Positions 15,535 through 25,183 of a stretch of DNA of 64,000 nt are shown here, piece by piece. The notes under the pieces were generated by a model that saw only the letters and a program-made list of their open reading frames with translations, was not told the DNA's origin and made no database searches. Each line of letters opens with the position of its first letter. Positions within the stretch are counted from its first letter, which is position 1. The stretch lies in NCBI RefSeq assembly GCF_016862795.1, contig NZ_BONQ01000017.1:124001-188000 (forward strand). Direction: 5' to 3'. This stretch comes from Dactylosporangium siamense. Its GTDB lineage: Bacteria; Actinomycetota; Actinomycetes; Mycobacteriales; Micromonosporaceae. The translations under genes and the position numbers were made by a program.

Positions 15535-17709
15535 ATGGACCTTGGGGAAAAGGCTGCCGTCACCAGCGGCAGCAGCTTCTGGCGCAGCACCGCCGTCACC
15601 GGCGTGCCCGACATCATGCTCACCGACGGCCCGCACGGGGTGCGCAAGGCACTGCCCGACTCCGCGGAGCTGCTCGCCAGCGAACCGTCGACGTGCTTCC
15701 CGCCGGCGGTCGCGCTCGGCTCCACCTGGGACCCGGCCCTCGCCCGCCGGGTCGGCGAAGCCCTCGGCGACGAGGCGCGAGCCATGGATGTCCAGGTGCT
15801 GCTCGGCCCCGGCATCAACCTCAAGCGCAGCCCGCTCGGCGGCCGCAACTTCGAGTACTTCGCCGAGGACCCGCTGCTCACCGGCGTCCTCGCGGTCGAG
15901 TGGGTCAACGGCCTGCAGAGCCGGGGCGTCGGCGCGTCGCTGAAGCACTACGCCGTCAACAGCCAGGAGACCGACCGGATGCGGGTCTCCGCCGACGTCG
16001 ACGAGCGCACGCTGCGCGAGATCTACCTGCGCGCGTTCCAGCGGGTCGTCACGCATGCGAAACCGTGGACGGTCATGTGCGCGTACAACCGCGTCAACGG
16101 GGTCCTCGCCTCCCAGCACCACTGGCTGCTCACCGAGGTGCTGCGCGGCGAGTGGGGCTACGAGGGCCTCGTCGTGTCCGACTGGGGCGCGGTCGCCGAC
16201 CGGGTCGAGGCGGTCCGCGCCGGCCTCGACCTCACCATGCCCGGTCCCGACCCCGACGGCGACCGGCGGCTCGTGGAAGCGGTCCGCAGTGGTGCGCTGG
16301 ATGAGTCCACATTGGACACCGCCGTTTCGCGGGTTGCTGAGTTGGTACGGGCAGCGCTCGCCGCCCGTACCCCAGGCGCGACGTTCGACGCGGACGCCCA
16401 TCACGCGCTGGCCCGTGAGGTGGCCGGCCGGGGCATCGTCCTGCTGAAGAACGAAGGCGGAACCCTGCCGCTGGAAGCCGGTTGCGGGCCGGTCGCGGTG
16501 CTGGGTGAGTACGCGCGGACCCCCAGGTACCAGGGCGGCGGCAGCTCGCAGATCAACCCGACCAGGCTCGACAACGCGCTCGACGAGATCACCGCCCTCG
16601 CGGACGGGCCGGTCACGTTCGCGCCCGGCTACGACGACGTCGACGCCGCGGTCGCCCTCGCCCGGGACGCCGCCGTCGCGATCGTGTTCGCCGGCACCGA
16701 CCGCGAGACCGAGGGCGCCGACCGCGACTCGATCGACCTGCCGCCGGCGCACGTCGAGCTCATCGAGCGGGTCGCGGCCGCCAATCCGCGCACCGTCGTC
16801 GTGCTGTCCAACGGCGCGGTCCTGCGCACCGGCCCGTGGGACGCGGCGGTGCCCGCGGTCGTCGAGGGCTGGCTGCTCGGCCAGGCCGGCGGCGGCGCGA
16901 TCGCCGACGTCCTCTTCGGCCGGGTCAACCCGTCGGGCCGGCTCACCGAGACCATCCCGCTGCGGCTGCCCGACCACCCGTCCTACCTGGACTTCCCGGG
17001 CGAGGCCGGGCACGTCCGCTACGGCGAGGGTGTCTTCGTCGGGTACCGCGGCTTCGACGCCCGCCGGCAGCAGGTCGCGTACCCGTTCGGCCACGGCCTG
17101 TCCTACACCACGTTCGCCTACGGCGAGGCGACCGCCACGGCCACCGCCGACGGGCTCGTGGTGCGGCTCAGCGTCACCAACACCGGCGGGCGCGACGGCC
17201 GCGAGGTGGTCCAGGCGTACGTGTCGCTGCCCGGCTCCTCGGTCCGCCGCGCACCGCGCGAGCTCAAGGCGTTCGCGAACGTGGCGGTCCCGGCCGGCGG
17301 GACCGTCGAGGTGGAGCTGGTGATCGCCCGCGACGACCTCGCCTACTGGGACACCCGCGTGTCCCGCTGGATCGTGGAAGGCGGCACGTACCAGGTGGAG
17401 GTCGGCGCCTCCTCACGCGACCTGCGGGTCACCGCCACGGCCGCCGTCGACGGCGACGACGCCCGGGTGCCGCTGACGGGCGAGTCGACGATCGCGGAGT
17501 GGTTGAGCGACCCGCGCGGCGCCCAGGCGCTCGGCGAGGTGTTCGCGTCCCTGGCCGCCGGCGGTGAGGCCGGCGCGATGGCCGGCACCGTCGGCAACCC
17601 CGAGATGCTGACGCTGATGGGCAGCCTGCCGCTGTCGCGGCTCGCGGTGTTCGCCGGTGAGGCGTTCAGCCCCGCCGCGATCGAGAAGCTGGCCGCGACC
17701 GTCAACTGA
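15535..17709 (+). CDS. GH3 beta-glucosidase
   Basis: 724 aa from ATG 15535 with GAGGCAGGGA upstream. Two-domain GH3 enzyme: an N-terminal barrel with TDGPHGVRK, KHYAVNSQE and the nucleophile Asp216 in LVVSDWGAV, then an (alpha/beta)6 sandwich (GRGIVLLKNEGGTLPL). A fibronectin III-like domain covers about 530-640 (YPFGHGLSYTTF, VTNTGGRDGREVVQAYV). A further C-terminal helical tail of about 70 residues is present. No signal peptide, so it probably acts on imported oligosaccharides or glycosides. Regulated by the divergent TetR. Ends 8 bp inside the convergent phosphatase gene. Confidence 0.95.
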   Translation: MDLGEKAAVTSGSSFWRSTAVTGVPDIMLTDGPHGVRKALPDSAELLASEPSTCFPPAVALGSTWDPALARRVGEALGDEARAMDVQVLLGPGINLKRSPLGGRNFEYFAEDPLLTGVLAVEWVNGLQSRGVGASLKHYAVNSQETDRMRVSADVDERTLREIYLRAFQRVVTHAKPWTVMCAYNRVNGVLASQHHWLLTEVLRGEWGYEGLVVSDWGAVADRVEAVRAGLDLTMPGPDPDGDRRLVEAVRSGALDESTLDTAVSRVAELVRAALAARTPGATFDADAHHALAREVAGRGIVLLKNEGGTLPLEAGCGPVAVLGEYARTPRYQGGGSSQINPTRLDNALDEITALADGPVTFAPGYDDVDAAVALARDAAVAIVFAGTDRETEGADRDSIDLPPAHVELIERVAAANPRTVVVLSNGAVLRTGPWDAAVPAVVEGWLLGQAGGGAIADVLFGRVNPSGRLTETIPLRLPDHPSYLDFPGEAGHVRYGEGVFVGYRGFDARRQQVAYPFGHGLSYTTFAYGEATATATADGLVVRLSVTNTGGRDGREVVQAYVSLPGSSVRRAPRELKAFANVAVPAGGTVEVELVIARDDLAYWDTRVSRWIVEGGTYQVEVGASSRDLRVTATAAVDGDDARVPLTGESTIAEWLSDPRGAQALGEVFASLAAGGEAGAMAGTVGNPEMLTLMGSLPLSRLAVFAGEAFSPAAIEKLAATVN

Positions 17710-18130
17710 ACCGTTTGACGAAACCACGCTGCCACGGGGTTTCGACGGCGTGCCGGGAGTAGTGCTGCCGGACATACGCGACGGCCTCGGCCGCCGGCAC
17801 GCCGTCGAGGACCGCCAGGCACGCCAGGGCGGTCCCGGTGCGGCCGCGCCCGCCGCCGCATCCGAACTCGACCCGGCCGGTGTCGCTCTCCACCAGCGCG
17901 GCCTGGAGGGCGTCCCGCAGCGCGTCCCGGTCCCGCGGCAGGCCGAAGTCGGGCCACTGCACCCAGCGCGCGGGCCACGCCGTCGCCGCCGGTTCCTTGC
18001 CGAGCAGGTACACGCCGAGCGTCGGCACCGCCCCGTCCGGCACCGGCTTGGACAGCGGCCGCCCGCGCACGACCCGGCCCGACGGCAACCGCAGCAGCCC
18101 CGGCGTGTCCGCCGGCCACAGCTCAGACAT
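17702..18130 (-). CDS. Small protein-tyrosine/dual-specificity-type phosphatase
   Basis: 142 aa. It carries a CX5R-type phosphatase loop, C91-GGGRG-R97-T-G in FGCGGGRGRTGTALACLAVL, and an upstream Asp in WPDFGLP (D61) that fits the general acid. The usual His before the Cys is Gly here, so catalysis could be altered. Its place immediately downstream of a Ser/Thr kinase on the same strand (29 bp) suggests paired kinase/phosphatase function. Confidence 0.78.
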   Translation of the reverse strand: MSELWPADTPGLLRLPSGRVVRGRPLSKPVPDGAVPTLGVYLLGKEPAATAWPARWVQWPDFGLPRDRDALRDALQAALVESDTGRVEFGCGGGRGRTGTALACLAVLDGVPAAEAVAYVRQHYSRHAVETPWQRGFVKRFS

Positions 18131-18159
18131 GTCCCCCCTTAGTCACACGTTCGGGCTCG

Positions 18160-20439
18160 TCACACCTTCGGTCGGAAGCTCGTGAACACGAGATCCAGGC
18201 TGGGCCGGGCCGCGGCCCAGTCGGCGTCGCTGGTCTGCCACCAGAAGCCGTACGCCTGCGTCGGCGACGTGATCACGCCACGGTTGTTGACGTGCTGCCG
18301 GCCGTTGCGGCTGAACGTGAACTCCCAGTCGGCCGCCTTCACGAAGTACGGAACCTCCTGGATGTGGACCTCCGCATAGCCGGGGAAGTCCCCGTCGGCG
18401 ACCCGCTCGTCCCGCTTCGACTGCCAGTCCTTCACCGGGTCCGGCCTCGGCGTGTTGGTCTGGTCGATGCCGAGCACCCGCCCGTCGCCCCGGAAGTACA
18501 CGATCGTGCCTTCCTTCGAACGCCGCCAGCCCGCCGGCACGTACACCGAGAACCCGCTCGGGTCCTGGTAGTCGACCCACCCCGCGGGCAGCTGCGGCAG
18601 CTGACCGGTCGAGCTCGGCGCCACCGACGGCGACGGCCCCGGACCGGCCGGCTCGCTGGACGGCGCCGCGGTCGGTGAGCCGGCCGGCGCGCTCGTCGCC
18701 GCGGCCGTCGTCGACTGCGCGGAGGCGGCGGGCCCGGCGGTCTTGTTCTCGTCCCCGTCCGGCCAGAACGCGAGCAGCGCGACGACGACGACCACGACGA
18801 GCACGCCCGCAGCGACGGCGAGGACCTTCGCCTGGGATCCCTGTGTACGCCCACCGCCACCGACGCCGTCCACCACCCCGACGGGTGCCACCACCGGCAC
18901 CCGGGGCTGCGCGGGCGCCGCGACCGGCTCCGGCGCTGCCGTCAGCTCGGGCTCGGGGTTGGCCTTCAGCTCGGGCTCGACGGCCGGGGCGTGCTCGAAC
19001 GCCGACGCCTTCGCGAATGCCGGGGCAGGCACCAGTTCGGGCTCGGGCTCCGGCTCCGGTTCCGGCTCGGGCTCGGGCTCCGGTTCCGGCTCGGGCTCGG
19101 GCTCCGGTTCCGGCTCGGGTTCCGGTTCCGGCTCCGGCTCTGGCTCGGGCTCCGGTTCCGGCTCTGGCTCGGGCTCGGGCTCCGGCTCTGGCTCGGGCTC
19201 CGGTTCCGGTTCCGGCTCGGGCTCCGGCTCCGGCTCCGGCTCAGGCTCGGGTTCGGGCGTCGTGATCGCGGTCTCGGCGTCGACGGCGTCGACGGGGTCG
19301 GCGGCTGGTGGCGGGGACGGCTCGGTCGCGGGCGGCTCGTCCGGCGCCACCCTCTGGGTGGGGGCCGGTTCGGCGGGCGCTGGTCGTACCGTGGCCGCGG
19401 CCTCGACGGCGGCAACCGGCGGGACCAGGAGCGGCTGCACCACCGTCGCCGGGTCCTGTCGGGGTCGGGGTTGCACGACCGTCGGGGGCTCTGCCGGGGC
19501 GGGGCGCTGCGCCGGGACGGCCGGAGGTGCCGCGGGCTTCGCCGGGGCCGGGGCTGCCGGGGCGGGCGCGGGCGCCGACCGGCCCCAGCCGCTCAGCCAC
19601 GACCGGCGGCGGCGTTCGGTGGGCGCGATGAGGGCGTTGCGGAGGCGCTCCTCGGTCTCGGCGAACCCGGCCCGCGCCCGAGGGTCCTTGCGCAGCAGGC
19701 CGCGCAGCGCCGGCGTGAGTGGTCCGGCCCGCTGCGGGGTGTCCAGCTCGTCGGACGCGAGGGCCATGAGGGTCTCCATGGCGGAGCCGCGGCCGTACGG
19801 CGAGCGGCCCTCCACGGCGGCGTACAGCGTGGCGCCCAGCGACCACAGGTCCCCGGCGGCGCCGGCGGTGCCGTCCCGGGCGCGTTCGGGGGCGATGTAC
19901 TCGGGGGAGCCGAGCACCAGGCCGGTGCGCGTGACGTGACCGTCACCCTCGATGCGGGCGATGCCGAAGTCGGTGAGCACGACCCGCCCGTCGTCGGCGA
20001 GCAGGACGTTGCCGGGCTTGATGTCACGGTGGTGGACGCCGACCCGGTGCGCCGCCTGCAGCGCGGCGAGCACGGCGAGCCCGATCTCGGCGACCCGCCG
20101 CGGCGGCAGCGGCCCGTCGGCGCGCAGGGTCTGGTCGAGGGACCGGGACGGCACGTACTCCATGACGAGCCACGGCTGCCCGTCGAACGCGAGCACGTCG
20201 TACACCCGGACCACATTCGGATGCGTCAGCCTCGCGGCCGCCCGCGCCTCCCGCAGGGTGCGCTCCATCGCGACGTCGCGGGCGCTGTCGAGCAACTCCG
20301 GCGGCAGGATGATCTGCTTCACGGCGACGTCCCGCCCGAGCGTCTCGTCCCGGGCGCGCCACACCCTGCCCATTCCGCCCGCCCCGAGTGGCTCAAAAAG
20401 GCGATATCGGTCGGCGACGAGGGCGGGCGCGGCGGTCAT
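18160..20439 (-). CDS. Membrane Ser/Thr protein kinase with Pro-Glu repeat region
   Basis: 759 aa from ATG 20439; the frame stays open to 20724 but kinase homology begins right after this Met. The Hanks-type kinase domain (about 8-270) has GAGGMGRV, Lys41 in [14 protein letters not shown] (catalytic D139) and DFG 157-159, so it looks active. A Pro/Ala-rich stretch and about 37 Pro-Glu dipeptides follow, then one transmembrane helix ([20 protein letters not shown]). The extracellular C-terminal domain (about 610-759: [19 protein letters not shown].. YGFWWQTSD) has a common actinobacterial kinase-sensor look. Probably a receptor kinase. Confidence 0.93.
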   Translation of the reverse strand: MTAAPALVADRYRLFEPLGAGGMGRVWRARDETLGRDVAVKQIILPPELLDSARDVAMERTLREARAAARLTHPNVVRVYDVLAFDGQPWLVMEYVPSRSLDQTLRADGPLPPRRVAEIGLAVLAALQAAHRVGVHHRDIKPGNVLLADDGRVVLTDFGIARIEGDGHVTRTGLVLGSPEYIAPERARDGTAGAAGDLWSLGATLYAAVEGRSPYGRGSAMETLMALASDELDTPQRAGPLTPALRGLLRKDPRARAGFAETEERLRNALIAPTERRRRSWLSGWGRSAPAPAPAAPAPAKPAAPPAVPAQRPAPAEPPTVVQPRPRQDPATVVQPLLVPPVAAVEAAATVRPAPAEPAPTQRVAPDEPPATEPSPPPAADPVDAVDAETAITTPEPEPEPEPEPEPEPEPEPEPEPEPEPEPEPEPEPEPEPEPEPEPEPEPEPEPEPEPEPEPEPEPEPEPEPEPELVPAPAFAKASAFEHAPAVEPELKANPEPELTAAPEPVAAPAQPRVPVVAPVGVVDGVGGGGRTQGSQAKVLAVAAGVLVVVVVVALLAFWPDGDENKTAGPAASAQSTTAAATSAPAGSPTAAPSSEPAGPGPSPSVAPSSTGQLPQLPAGWVDYQDPSGFSVYVPAGWRRSKEGTIVYFRGDGRVLGIDQTNTPRPDPVKDWQSKRDERVADGDFPGYAEVHIQEVPYFVKAADWEFTFSRNGRQHVNNRGVITSPTQAYGFWWQTSDADWAAARPSLDLVFTSFRPKV
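19036..19257. repeat. Pro-Glu hexanucleotide repeat tract
   Basis: About 37 consecutive Pro-Glu codon pairs lie between the kinase domain and the membrane helix. Codons vary (ggctcg, ggttcc, ggctct on the plus strand), so the dipeptide is kept while the DNA diverges, which suggests selection on the protein. (PE)n tracts are rigid, charged spacers. Confidence 0.92.
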
Positions 20440-20644
20440 GCACAAAGGTGTACCCGATCGATCACCCAAGCACGCAATCGGCACACCGGGCCGCCGCCCT
20501 ACCGTCGCAAGGATCACCACTTTCCCACCCGTGCAACCTTGTCGCCTCCGTGGGGATTTGCCCCGCCTGAACTGCTGACAACCAGCCTGCACCTGCTCAC
20601 CTACCGTGAGAGGACGGCGGGTTTTGTACGGCTCGGAGGAATTT

Positions 20645-22240
20645 GTGCACCAGAACGTTGTCCACCTCGACGGCACGGCGGGAATCCTGTTCCTGGCCAT
20701 GTACGTGATCGTCGGCCTCATCACCGCCGGCGCGGGGCTCCTGCCCGGTCACGTGGCGAAGTTCCGCTTCGTGACCATCACCGTCGGCCTGGGCCTGTCC
20801 GGCTGGGCAACGAAGGTCTTCTTCTTCGGCGGCTTCATCCTCATCGGCCTGGGCATGCTGGTGCTGCCGTTGATCTTGACGGTGGCCGCGATCGTCGGCA
20901 CGTACCGCTACTACCGCGCCCGGCACAACTCGCTGCACTTCCCGCCGCTCCGCCCGCACCCGGCGACCAGGACGTACACCGAGCGCCCGTCGTTCCCCCC
21001 GGCGCCACCGCTCACCAACACGACCCCGGCGCCGTCGCACGCAGTGCCGCCGTTCACCAACGCGGTCCCGGCGTCGTCGCATGCAGTGCCGCCGTTCACC
21101 GAGTCGGCTTCGGTGCCTTCTCACGCGGTTCCAGCGTTCGCCAATGCGGTTCCCGCGCCCTCTCACGCGGCGCTGCCGTTCGCCGGTTCGGTCTCGGTGC
21201 CTTCTCACGCGGTCCCGGCGTTCGCCAATGCGGTTCCCGCGGCCTCTCTTGCGGCGCCGCCGTTCACGGACTCGGTCCCGGCGTCGACGCGCGCGGTCCC
21301 GACGAGCGCCACGCAGGCGCGGTTCCACGGCAATGCGATCGCTCCGCCCGCCGCGTTTCCTACGCCGCCACGGTTCGCGCCGCAGCCGCTGCACAACGTC
21401 CCGTCGCCGCGCCCCGCGCCGGACGGCTATGTCACCGTGCACGCGCAGTACCCCGCGAACCACCTCCAGTCCTCACCGCCACGCCCCGCCCCGCACTCGA
21501 TGCCCGCGTCGCAGTCCTCAACGCACGCGGAGTTCCCGACGCGCGCGGAGTCTGCGGCGCATGCCGAGTTCCCGACACGCATGGAGTCTGCGGCCCATCC
21601 GGAGTTCCCGACGCGCGCGGAGTCTGCGGCCCATGCCGAATTCCCGACACGCGTGGAGCCCGCGGCGCATGCGGAATTCGCGGCGCACTCCGCGGAATTC
21701 GCGGCGTACTCCCAGGCATCGGCCCCCTCCCGCGCTCCGGCCCCCTCCCGCGCTCCGGCCCCCTCCCGCGCTCCGGCCTCCTCCCATGCTCTGGCGCACT
21801 CCCACACTCCGGCGCTCGCTCAGGCTTCGGCGAGCACTCAGGCTCCAGCGCTCGCTCAGGCTTCGGCGAGCACTCACGCTCCGGCGAACACTCAGGCCTC
21901 GGTGCATGCCAAGGTCTCGATGAACGCGCACGCCCCTGCCCACGGTGCCTTCTCGTCGCACGCCCAGGTCTCGCCGCACGGTCACGTCCCGACCCGGACG
22001 CAAGGTTCGGCGCCCGCTGAAGGCTCGGCGTGGCAGCGGAGCCTCACGTGGCCGCCCGACTCGTCGTGGTCGCTGGGTTCGGGCGAGGGGGAGCGGGGTG
22101 GCGTACCGCAGCCGAACGCCGCACCTATGACGCCCGCGTCTGCCGTCGCGCCCCCGATGCGGATGCCTCTCGCTCCGGTGACCGACCCTTCTCCGCTGCA
22201 GCCGTCGGCGGTCCGCGCCCGTCACCGATCGGCGGGCTGA
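20645..22240 (+). CDS. Small-helix membrane protein with long Ala/Pro/Ser repeat tail
   Basis: 531 aa from GTG 20645, fixed by GGAGGA ending 4 bases upstream; the ATG at 20606 lacks a site. The first 100 residues hold three hydrophobic helices ([57 protein letters not shown]). The remaining 430 are low-complexity: [28 protein letters not shown] and Q-A-S-A repeats. No known domain appears in the tail. It is divergent from the Ser/Thr kinase and may be a cell-surface or kinase-associated protein. Function unknown. Confidence 0.75.
   Translation: MHQNVVHLDGTAGILFLAMYVIVGLITAGAGLLPGHVAKFRFVTITVGLGLSGWATKVFFFGGFILIGLGMLVLPLILTVAAIVGTYRYYRARHNSLHFPPLRPHPATRTYTERPSFPPAPPLTNTTPAPSHAVPPFTNAVPASSHAVPPFTESASVPSHAVPAFANAVPAPSHAALPFAGSVSVPSHAVPAFANAVPAASLAAPPFTDSVPASTRAVPTSATQARFHGNAIAPPAAFPTPPRFAPQPLHNVPSPRPAPDGYVTVHAQYPANHLQSSPPRPAPHSMPASQSSTHAEFPTRAESAAHAEFPTRMESAAHPEFPTRAESAAHAEFPTRVEPAAHAEFAAHSAEFAAYSQASAPSRAPAPSRAPAPSRAPASSHALAHSHTPALAQASASTQAPALAQASASTHAPANTQASVHAKVSMNAHAPAHGAFSSHAQVSPHGHVPTRTQGSAPAEGSAWQRSLTWPPDSSWSLGSGEGERGGVPQPNAAPMTPASAVAPPMRMPLAPVTDPSPLQPSAVRARHRSAG
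21001..21910. repeat. Ala/Pro/Ser minisatellite block in the membrane protein gene
   Basis: Several successive in-frame minisatellite families are visible, such as P-S-R-A-P (four 15-bp units near 21719-21778) and the 33-bp [11 protein letters not shown] unit (near 21531-21680). The tract keeps several frames open and creates long shadow reading frames. Confidence 0.85.
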
Positions 22241-22265
22241 CCTCGGCACCGTCTCCCGGATCGCG

Positions 22266-22874
22266 TCAGCCCTGGCCGACCACCTCCTCGCCGTGGTGGT
22301 CGGCCGGCGGGAACACCCGGTCGACCAGGCTGTCGACGAGTGCGTCCACCCCGTGCGGCCGCAGCACCTCCGGGACGGTGAGGTCGTCGACGATCAGCCC
22401 GAGCATGCCCAGGTAGAGCAGGAGCACCGAGCCGCGGTCGCCGGGCAGGCCGGCTTCGAGGTGGAATGCCACATTGGCGTCCAGGTCCGAGGTGAAGAAC
22501 CTGGTCAGCGTGGGGTCGAGCTCGGGCCGTCGGGTTGCCTCGAGCCGTAACTCCAGCAGGGCCAGATGGCTGCTGCGCTCCCGGCGGGTCCGGTCCACGA
22601 GCTGGTGCATGAGTGTCTTCACGAGGTCGCGGGACGGTGTCGCCCGCAGTGTTTCCGCCAGTGCCGCCGGGTCGGGCGTGAGCCGTTCGCGCACCCGACG
22701 CATGAGTTGCTCGAGCAGGTCGGCCCGGTTGCTGAAGTAGTTGGACGTCGTGCCGGTTGGGACGCCCGCACGCTGGTCCACCGCGCGCAGCGTCAGGCCC
22801 CGCGATCCTTCGTCGGCAAGGACCTCGATCGCGGCGTCGAGCAGGGCGTTCCGCCTGGCGGGGTTCTGACGCAT
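22266..22874 (-). CDS. TetR-family repressor of the DHFR-like/GNAT operon
   Basis: 202 aa. The helix-turn-helix is ALLDAAIEVLADEGSRGLTL with RAVDQRAGVPTGTTSNYFSN. The C-terminal domain (SSHLALLELRLEATRRPEL, GMLGLIVDDLTVPEVLRPHG) is of the TetR_C type common near small reductases. It is divergent from the DHFR-like gene, separated by an 87-102-bp gap with a repeated motif, so it probably regulates both directions. Confidence 0.9.
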   Translation of the reverse strand: MRQNPARRNALLDAAIEVLADEGSRGLTLRAVDQRAGVPTGTTSNYFSNRADLLEQLMRRVRERLTPDPAALAETLRATPSRDLVKTLMHQLVDRTRRERSSHLALLELRLEATRRPELDPTLTRFFTSDLDANVAFHLEAGLPGDRGSVLLLYLGMLGLIVDDLTVPEVLRPHGVDALVDSLVDRVFPPADHHGEEVVGQG

Positions 22875-22906
22875 GACGCTCCTTCGTGGGCCGGTCCGGT
22901 TGACAC

Positions 22907-22951
22907 CACTGCAATCACAGTACTACGTTCAAACCACTCCATTCACAGTAC
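22907..22951. promoter_or_regulatory. Twin 17-bp direct repeats, candidate TetR operator
   Basis: CACTGCAATCACAGTAC (22907-22923) recurs as CACTCCATTCACAGTAC (22935-22951), centre to centre 28 bp. The first copy is itself symmetric (ACTG-N6-CAGT). The spacing places both copies on the same face after roughly 2.7 turns, in the gap between the TetR gene and its divergent neighbour. Confidence 0.6.
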
Positions 22952-22976
22952 CCCAAATGAAATGAGTGGCATAGCC

Positions 22977-23561
22977 ATGCGAAAGCTGATCTACCTTGTG
23001 GCCGTCACGCTGGACGGCTTCATCGCTGGACCCGACGGGCAGGTCGACTTCTTCGGGTTCGACGACGACTCGGCGGCGGCGGTCCTCGCCGACTGGCCGG
23101 AGACCATGCCCACGCACGTGCGGGGTCCGCTGGGCCTGGAAGGTGCCGCCAACCGGCGGGTCGACACGGTCGTGATGGGCCGCGGCACCTATGAGCCGGC
23201 GCTGGCCGTGGGCATCACCAGCCCATACCGACATCTGGAGCAGTTCGTGTTCTCCAGAACGCTCGCCGACCTCGACCCGGGCGTCACGTTCGTGGGCGGG
23301 GACCAGGACTCCGCGGAGTTCGTCCGTGACCTCAAGCGGCGCGACGGCCTCGACATCTGGCTGTGCGGCGGCGGACAGCTCGCCGCGCAACTCGTCGACG
23401 AGATCGACGAGCTCGTCCTCAAGGTCAACCCGACCGTGATCGGCGCCGGTGTGCCGCTGTTCGCCGGCCCGTTCCGGCCGACACCGTTCCGCCGGACGGA
23501 CACGCGCACGTTCGAGACCGGTGTTTCGATCGTGACGTACGAGCGAGTGGAGGCAGCGTGA
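22977..23561 (+). CDS. Dihydrofolate reductase-fold protein (RibD C-terminal-like)
   Basis: 194 aa from ATG 22977; ATG 22962 would add five residues. Typical features of the stand-alone RibD_C/DHFR-like family are MRKLIYLVAVTLDGFIAGPD, a central VDTVVMGRGTYEPAL, and LWLCGGG-like DIWLCGGGQLAAQLVDEIDELVLKVNP. Such proteins bind NADPH; most have unknown substrates. The next gene overlaps it by 4 bases. Confidence 0.9.
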   Translation: MRKLIYLVAVTLDGFIAGPDGQVDFFGFDDDSAAAVLADWPETMPTHVRGPLGLEGAANRRVDTVVMGRGTYEPALAVGITSPYRHLEQFVFSRTLADLDPGVTFVGGDQDSAEFVRDLKRRDGLDIWLCGGGQLAAQLVDEIDELVLKVNPTVIGAGVPLFAGPFRPTPFRRTDTRTFETGVSIVTYERVEAA

Positions 23562-24673
23562 TCCGCGCCGCAACATCCGACGACGTCGACCGGGTCGCTG
23601 CGGTCGTCGTCGAGGAGCCCATCGGCTGGATCGATGCCGAGCGCTTCCGGGCCGACTACGCCGAGCGGATGTACCGCCCGGAGTGGACCTGGATCGCCGA
23701 ACGCGACGGCCGGATCGTCGCCCGTGCCCTGTGGTGGGGCCTGTCCGACAGCACGCATCCGCTCGCGCTGGACTGCCTCAGCGTCGACCCTTCCGTGCCG
23801 GACCGGGCGGCACTCGCGACCGAGCTGCTCACGGCGGGCATGTCGGCGTTCGACGCGCCGGTGGCCCCGCAGTTCAACGTGTCGTTGACCGCGGGCTGGC
23901 GGGACGACCCCGCGACGGTTGCCGCGATCGAATGGCGGCGGGCGGCGGCGCACGCCGTCGGGCTGACCGACGAGGTGGAGCGCCTGCGGTTCGAGTGGAC
24001 ACCCGACCCTGCTGGGACACCCGACCCTGCTGGGACACCCGACCCTGCTGGGGCACCCGACTCGGTTGGGACACCCGACCCGGTTGGGGTGCCCGACTCG
24101 GTTGGCGTGCCTGATATGGCTGGGGCGGCCGATGCTGGGACGTCGGGGGAGTCGGCGGGTTCGACGGCGCCGGCCGGTGTTGCGGTGTCCGGCTCGGGTG
24201 GGCGTCTGGTGTTCAAGGAGGCGGGCGACGAGGAGTTTTTCGAGGTGTTCCGCCGGGTCGCGCAGGGCAGCCTCGACGCGCAGACGCGGCGGAACGTGGC
24301 GTTGGACGGAGTCGACGCGACCGCCCGGTCCGAGATGGACTTCTATCTCGGATGTCCGGGGGAGCGGTCGTGGTGGCGGATCGCGACGACCCCCGCCGGG
24401 GAGCTCGTGGGCCTTGCGGTGCCGTCGGCGACGCCGTATCACCGCAACGTGGGATACCTCGGCGTGGTGCCCGAGATGCGGGGGCGCGGCCATGTCGACG
24501 AGATCCTCGCCGAGATCACCCGGTTCCACGCCGCCGATGGGGCGCAGGTGATCACCGCAACCACGGACGCGGCCAACGCACCGATGGCGGCGGCGTTCAG
24601 CCGGGCGGGGTATCGCACCACCGAGATCCGGATGGTCTACACCGCCCCACCCGTGGCGGTGGCAGACAGCTGA
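23558..24673 (+). CDS. GNAT-family acetyltransferase with internal repeat linker
   Basis: 371 aa from GTG 23558, overlapping the DHFR-like stop by 4 bases (GTGA). The N-terminal 145 residues look like a degenerate GNAT-like half (VIRAATSDDVDRVAAVVVEE, FNVSLTAGW). A repeat linker of T-P-D-P-A-G units separates it from a C-terminal GNAT domain with the acetyl-CoA motif region VGYLGVVPEMRGRGHVDEIL and ATTDAANAPMAAAFSRAGYR. Substrate unknown. A two-lobe architecture is inferred. Confidence 0.85.
   Translation: MIRAATSDDVDRVAAVVVEEPIGWIDAERFRADYAERMYRPEWTWIAERDGRIVARALWWGLSDSTHPLALDCLSVDPSVPDRAALATELLTAGMSAFDAPVAPQFNVSLTAGWRDDPATVAAIEWRRAAAHAVGLTDEVERLRFEWTPDPAGTPDPAGTPDPAGAPDSVGTPDPVGVPDSVGVPDMAGAADAGTSGESAGSTAPAGVAVSGSGGRLVFKEAGDEEFFEVFRRVAQGSLDAQTRRNVALDGVDATARSEMDFYLGCPGERSWWRIATTPAGELVGLAVPSATPYHRNVGYLGVVPEMRGRGHVDEILAEITRFHAADGAQVITATTDAANAPMAAAFSRAGYRTTEIRMVYTAPPVAVADS
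24000..24118. repeat. 18-bp tandem repeats in the acetyltransferase gene
   Basis: About six 18-bp units encode variants of T-P-D-P-A-G, grading into T-P-D-P-V-G and V-P-D-S-V-G. They form the flexible linker between the two halves of the acetyltransferase. Confidence 0.9.
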
Positions 24674-25183
24674 TCGCCAACCGCGAGGGGGTGCGGGGCG
24701 CCACGGCAGGTCCGTGGTTGCGGCGGCACCGGATGCACTGAGGCGTCAGCAAGCCACAGGGGTACCGGCCTCCGGTCGCGCTGTTGCAGGTGCCCGGCAA
24801 CGCGTAGACATTTCGTGGTCCAGCGTCCGAAAGGTCTACCCGTTCGCCGAGATCGTATTGGTAGTGCGCCGCGACCGGACGTCGCGGAGACGCAAGGTCA
24901 GGTATGCCGTAGCGCGGATTGCGGTGGCGCGGACGTGGGGCAAGGCCTTCCGGCGCCCTTGCCGTCCGACTTCGAATGGACCCAACCGGTTGCCGATGGT
25001 CTTGTGTGCGCCGCCTGTCTTCCTTGTCTCGTCAGGACAAGGAAGACATCTGGGACGTGACGGGTGCTCGGGGTCAGGTCCTGCGGAGCCAGGTCCGGGC
25101 GTGCCAGGTGCGGCGCAGGCTGGCGCGGAGGCACCGTGTCCGGCGGTGAGCGCCGTGCCGCCGTGGGTGGTGCGACGTGGTCA
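24674..25183. other. 510-bp region without a convincing gene
   Basis: Lower GC than its neighbours and with no reading frame showing normal actinomycete codon bias or a recognisable domain. The frames at 24714-25427 (+), 24815-25060 (+) and 24898-25134 (-) read as random composition. The only structure I see is the perfect hairpin at 25017-25047. The region is downstream of the peptide locus, so it may hold its terminator and degenerate sequence. Confidence 0.6.
25017..25047. terminator. Perfect 12-bp inverted repeat downstream of the peptide locus
   Basis: GTCTTCCTTGTC (25017-25028) and GACAAGGAAGAC (25036-25047) form a perfect stem around a 7-base loop. No T-run follows on either strand. 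It lies 136 bp past the stop of the second small peptide, reading leftward, so a transcription terminator or RNA-stabilising hairpin for that operon is plausible; a protein-binding site is the alternative. Confidence 0.5.

Noticed and set aside
19036-19257. CRISPR-like regular repeats
   Set aside because: Units are contiguous six-base codon pairs without spacers and encode Pro-Glu in frame; no cas gene is present.
18991-22020. Very long plus-strand frame (1009 codons) opposite the kinase
   Set aside because: It is the antisense of the PE-repeat kinase and runs on in another frame of the Ala/Pro/Ser gene. GC-rich repeats keep all frames open; composition is Arg/Gly-rich with no domain.
24898-25134. 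78-codon minus-strand frame downstream of the peptide locus
   Set aside because: No ribosome-binding site, no bias and no C-terminal motif like peptides A and B; looks random.
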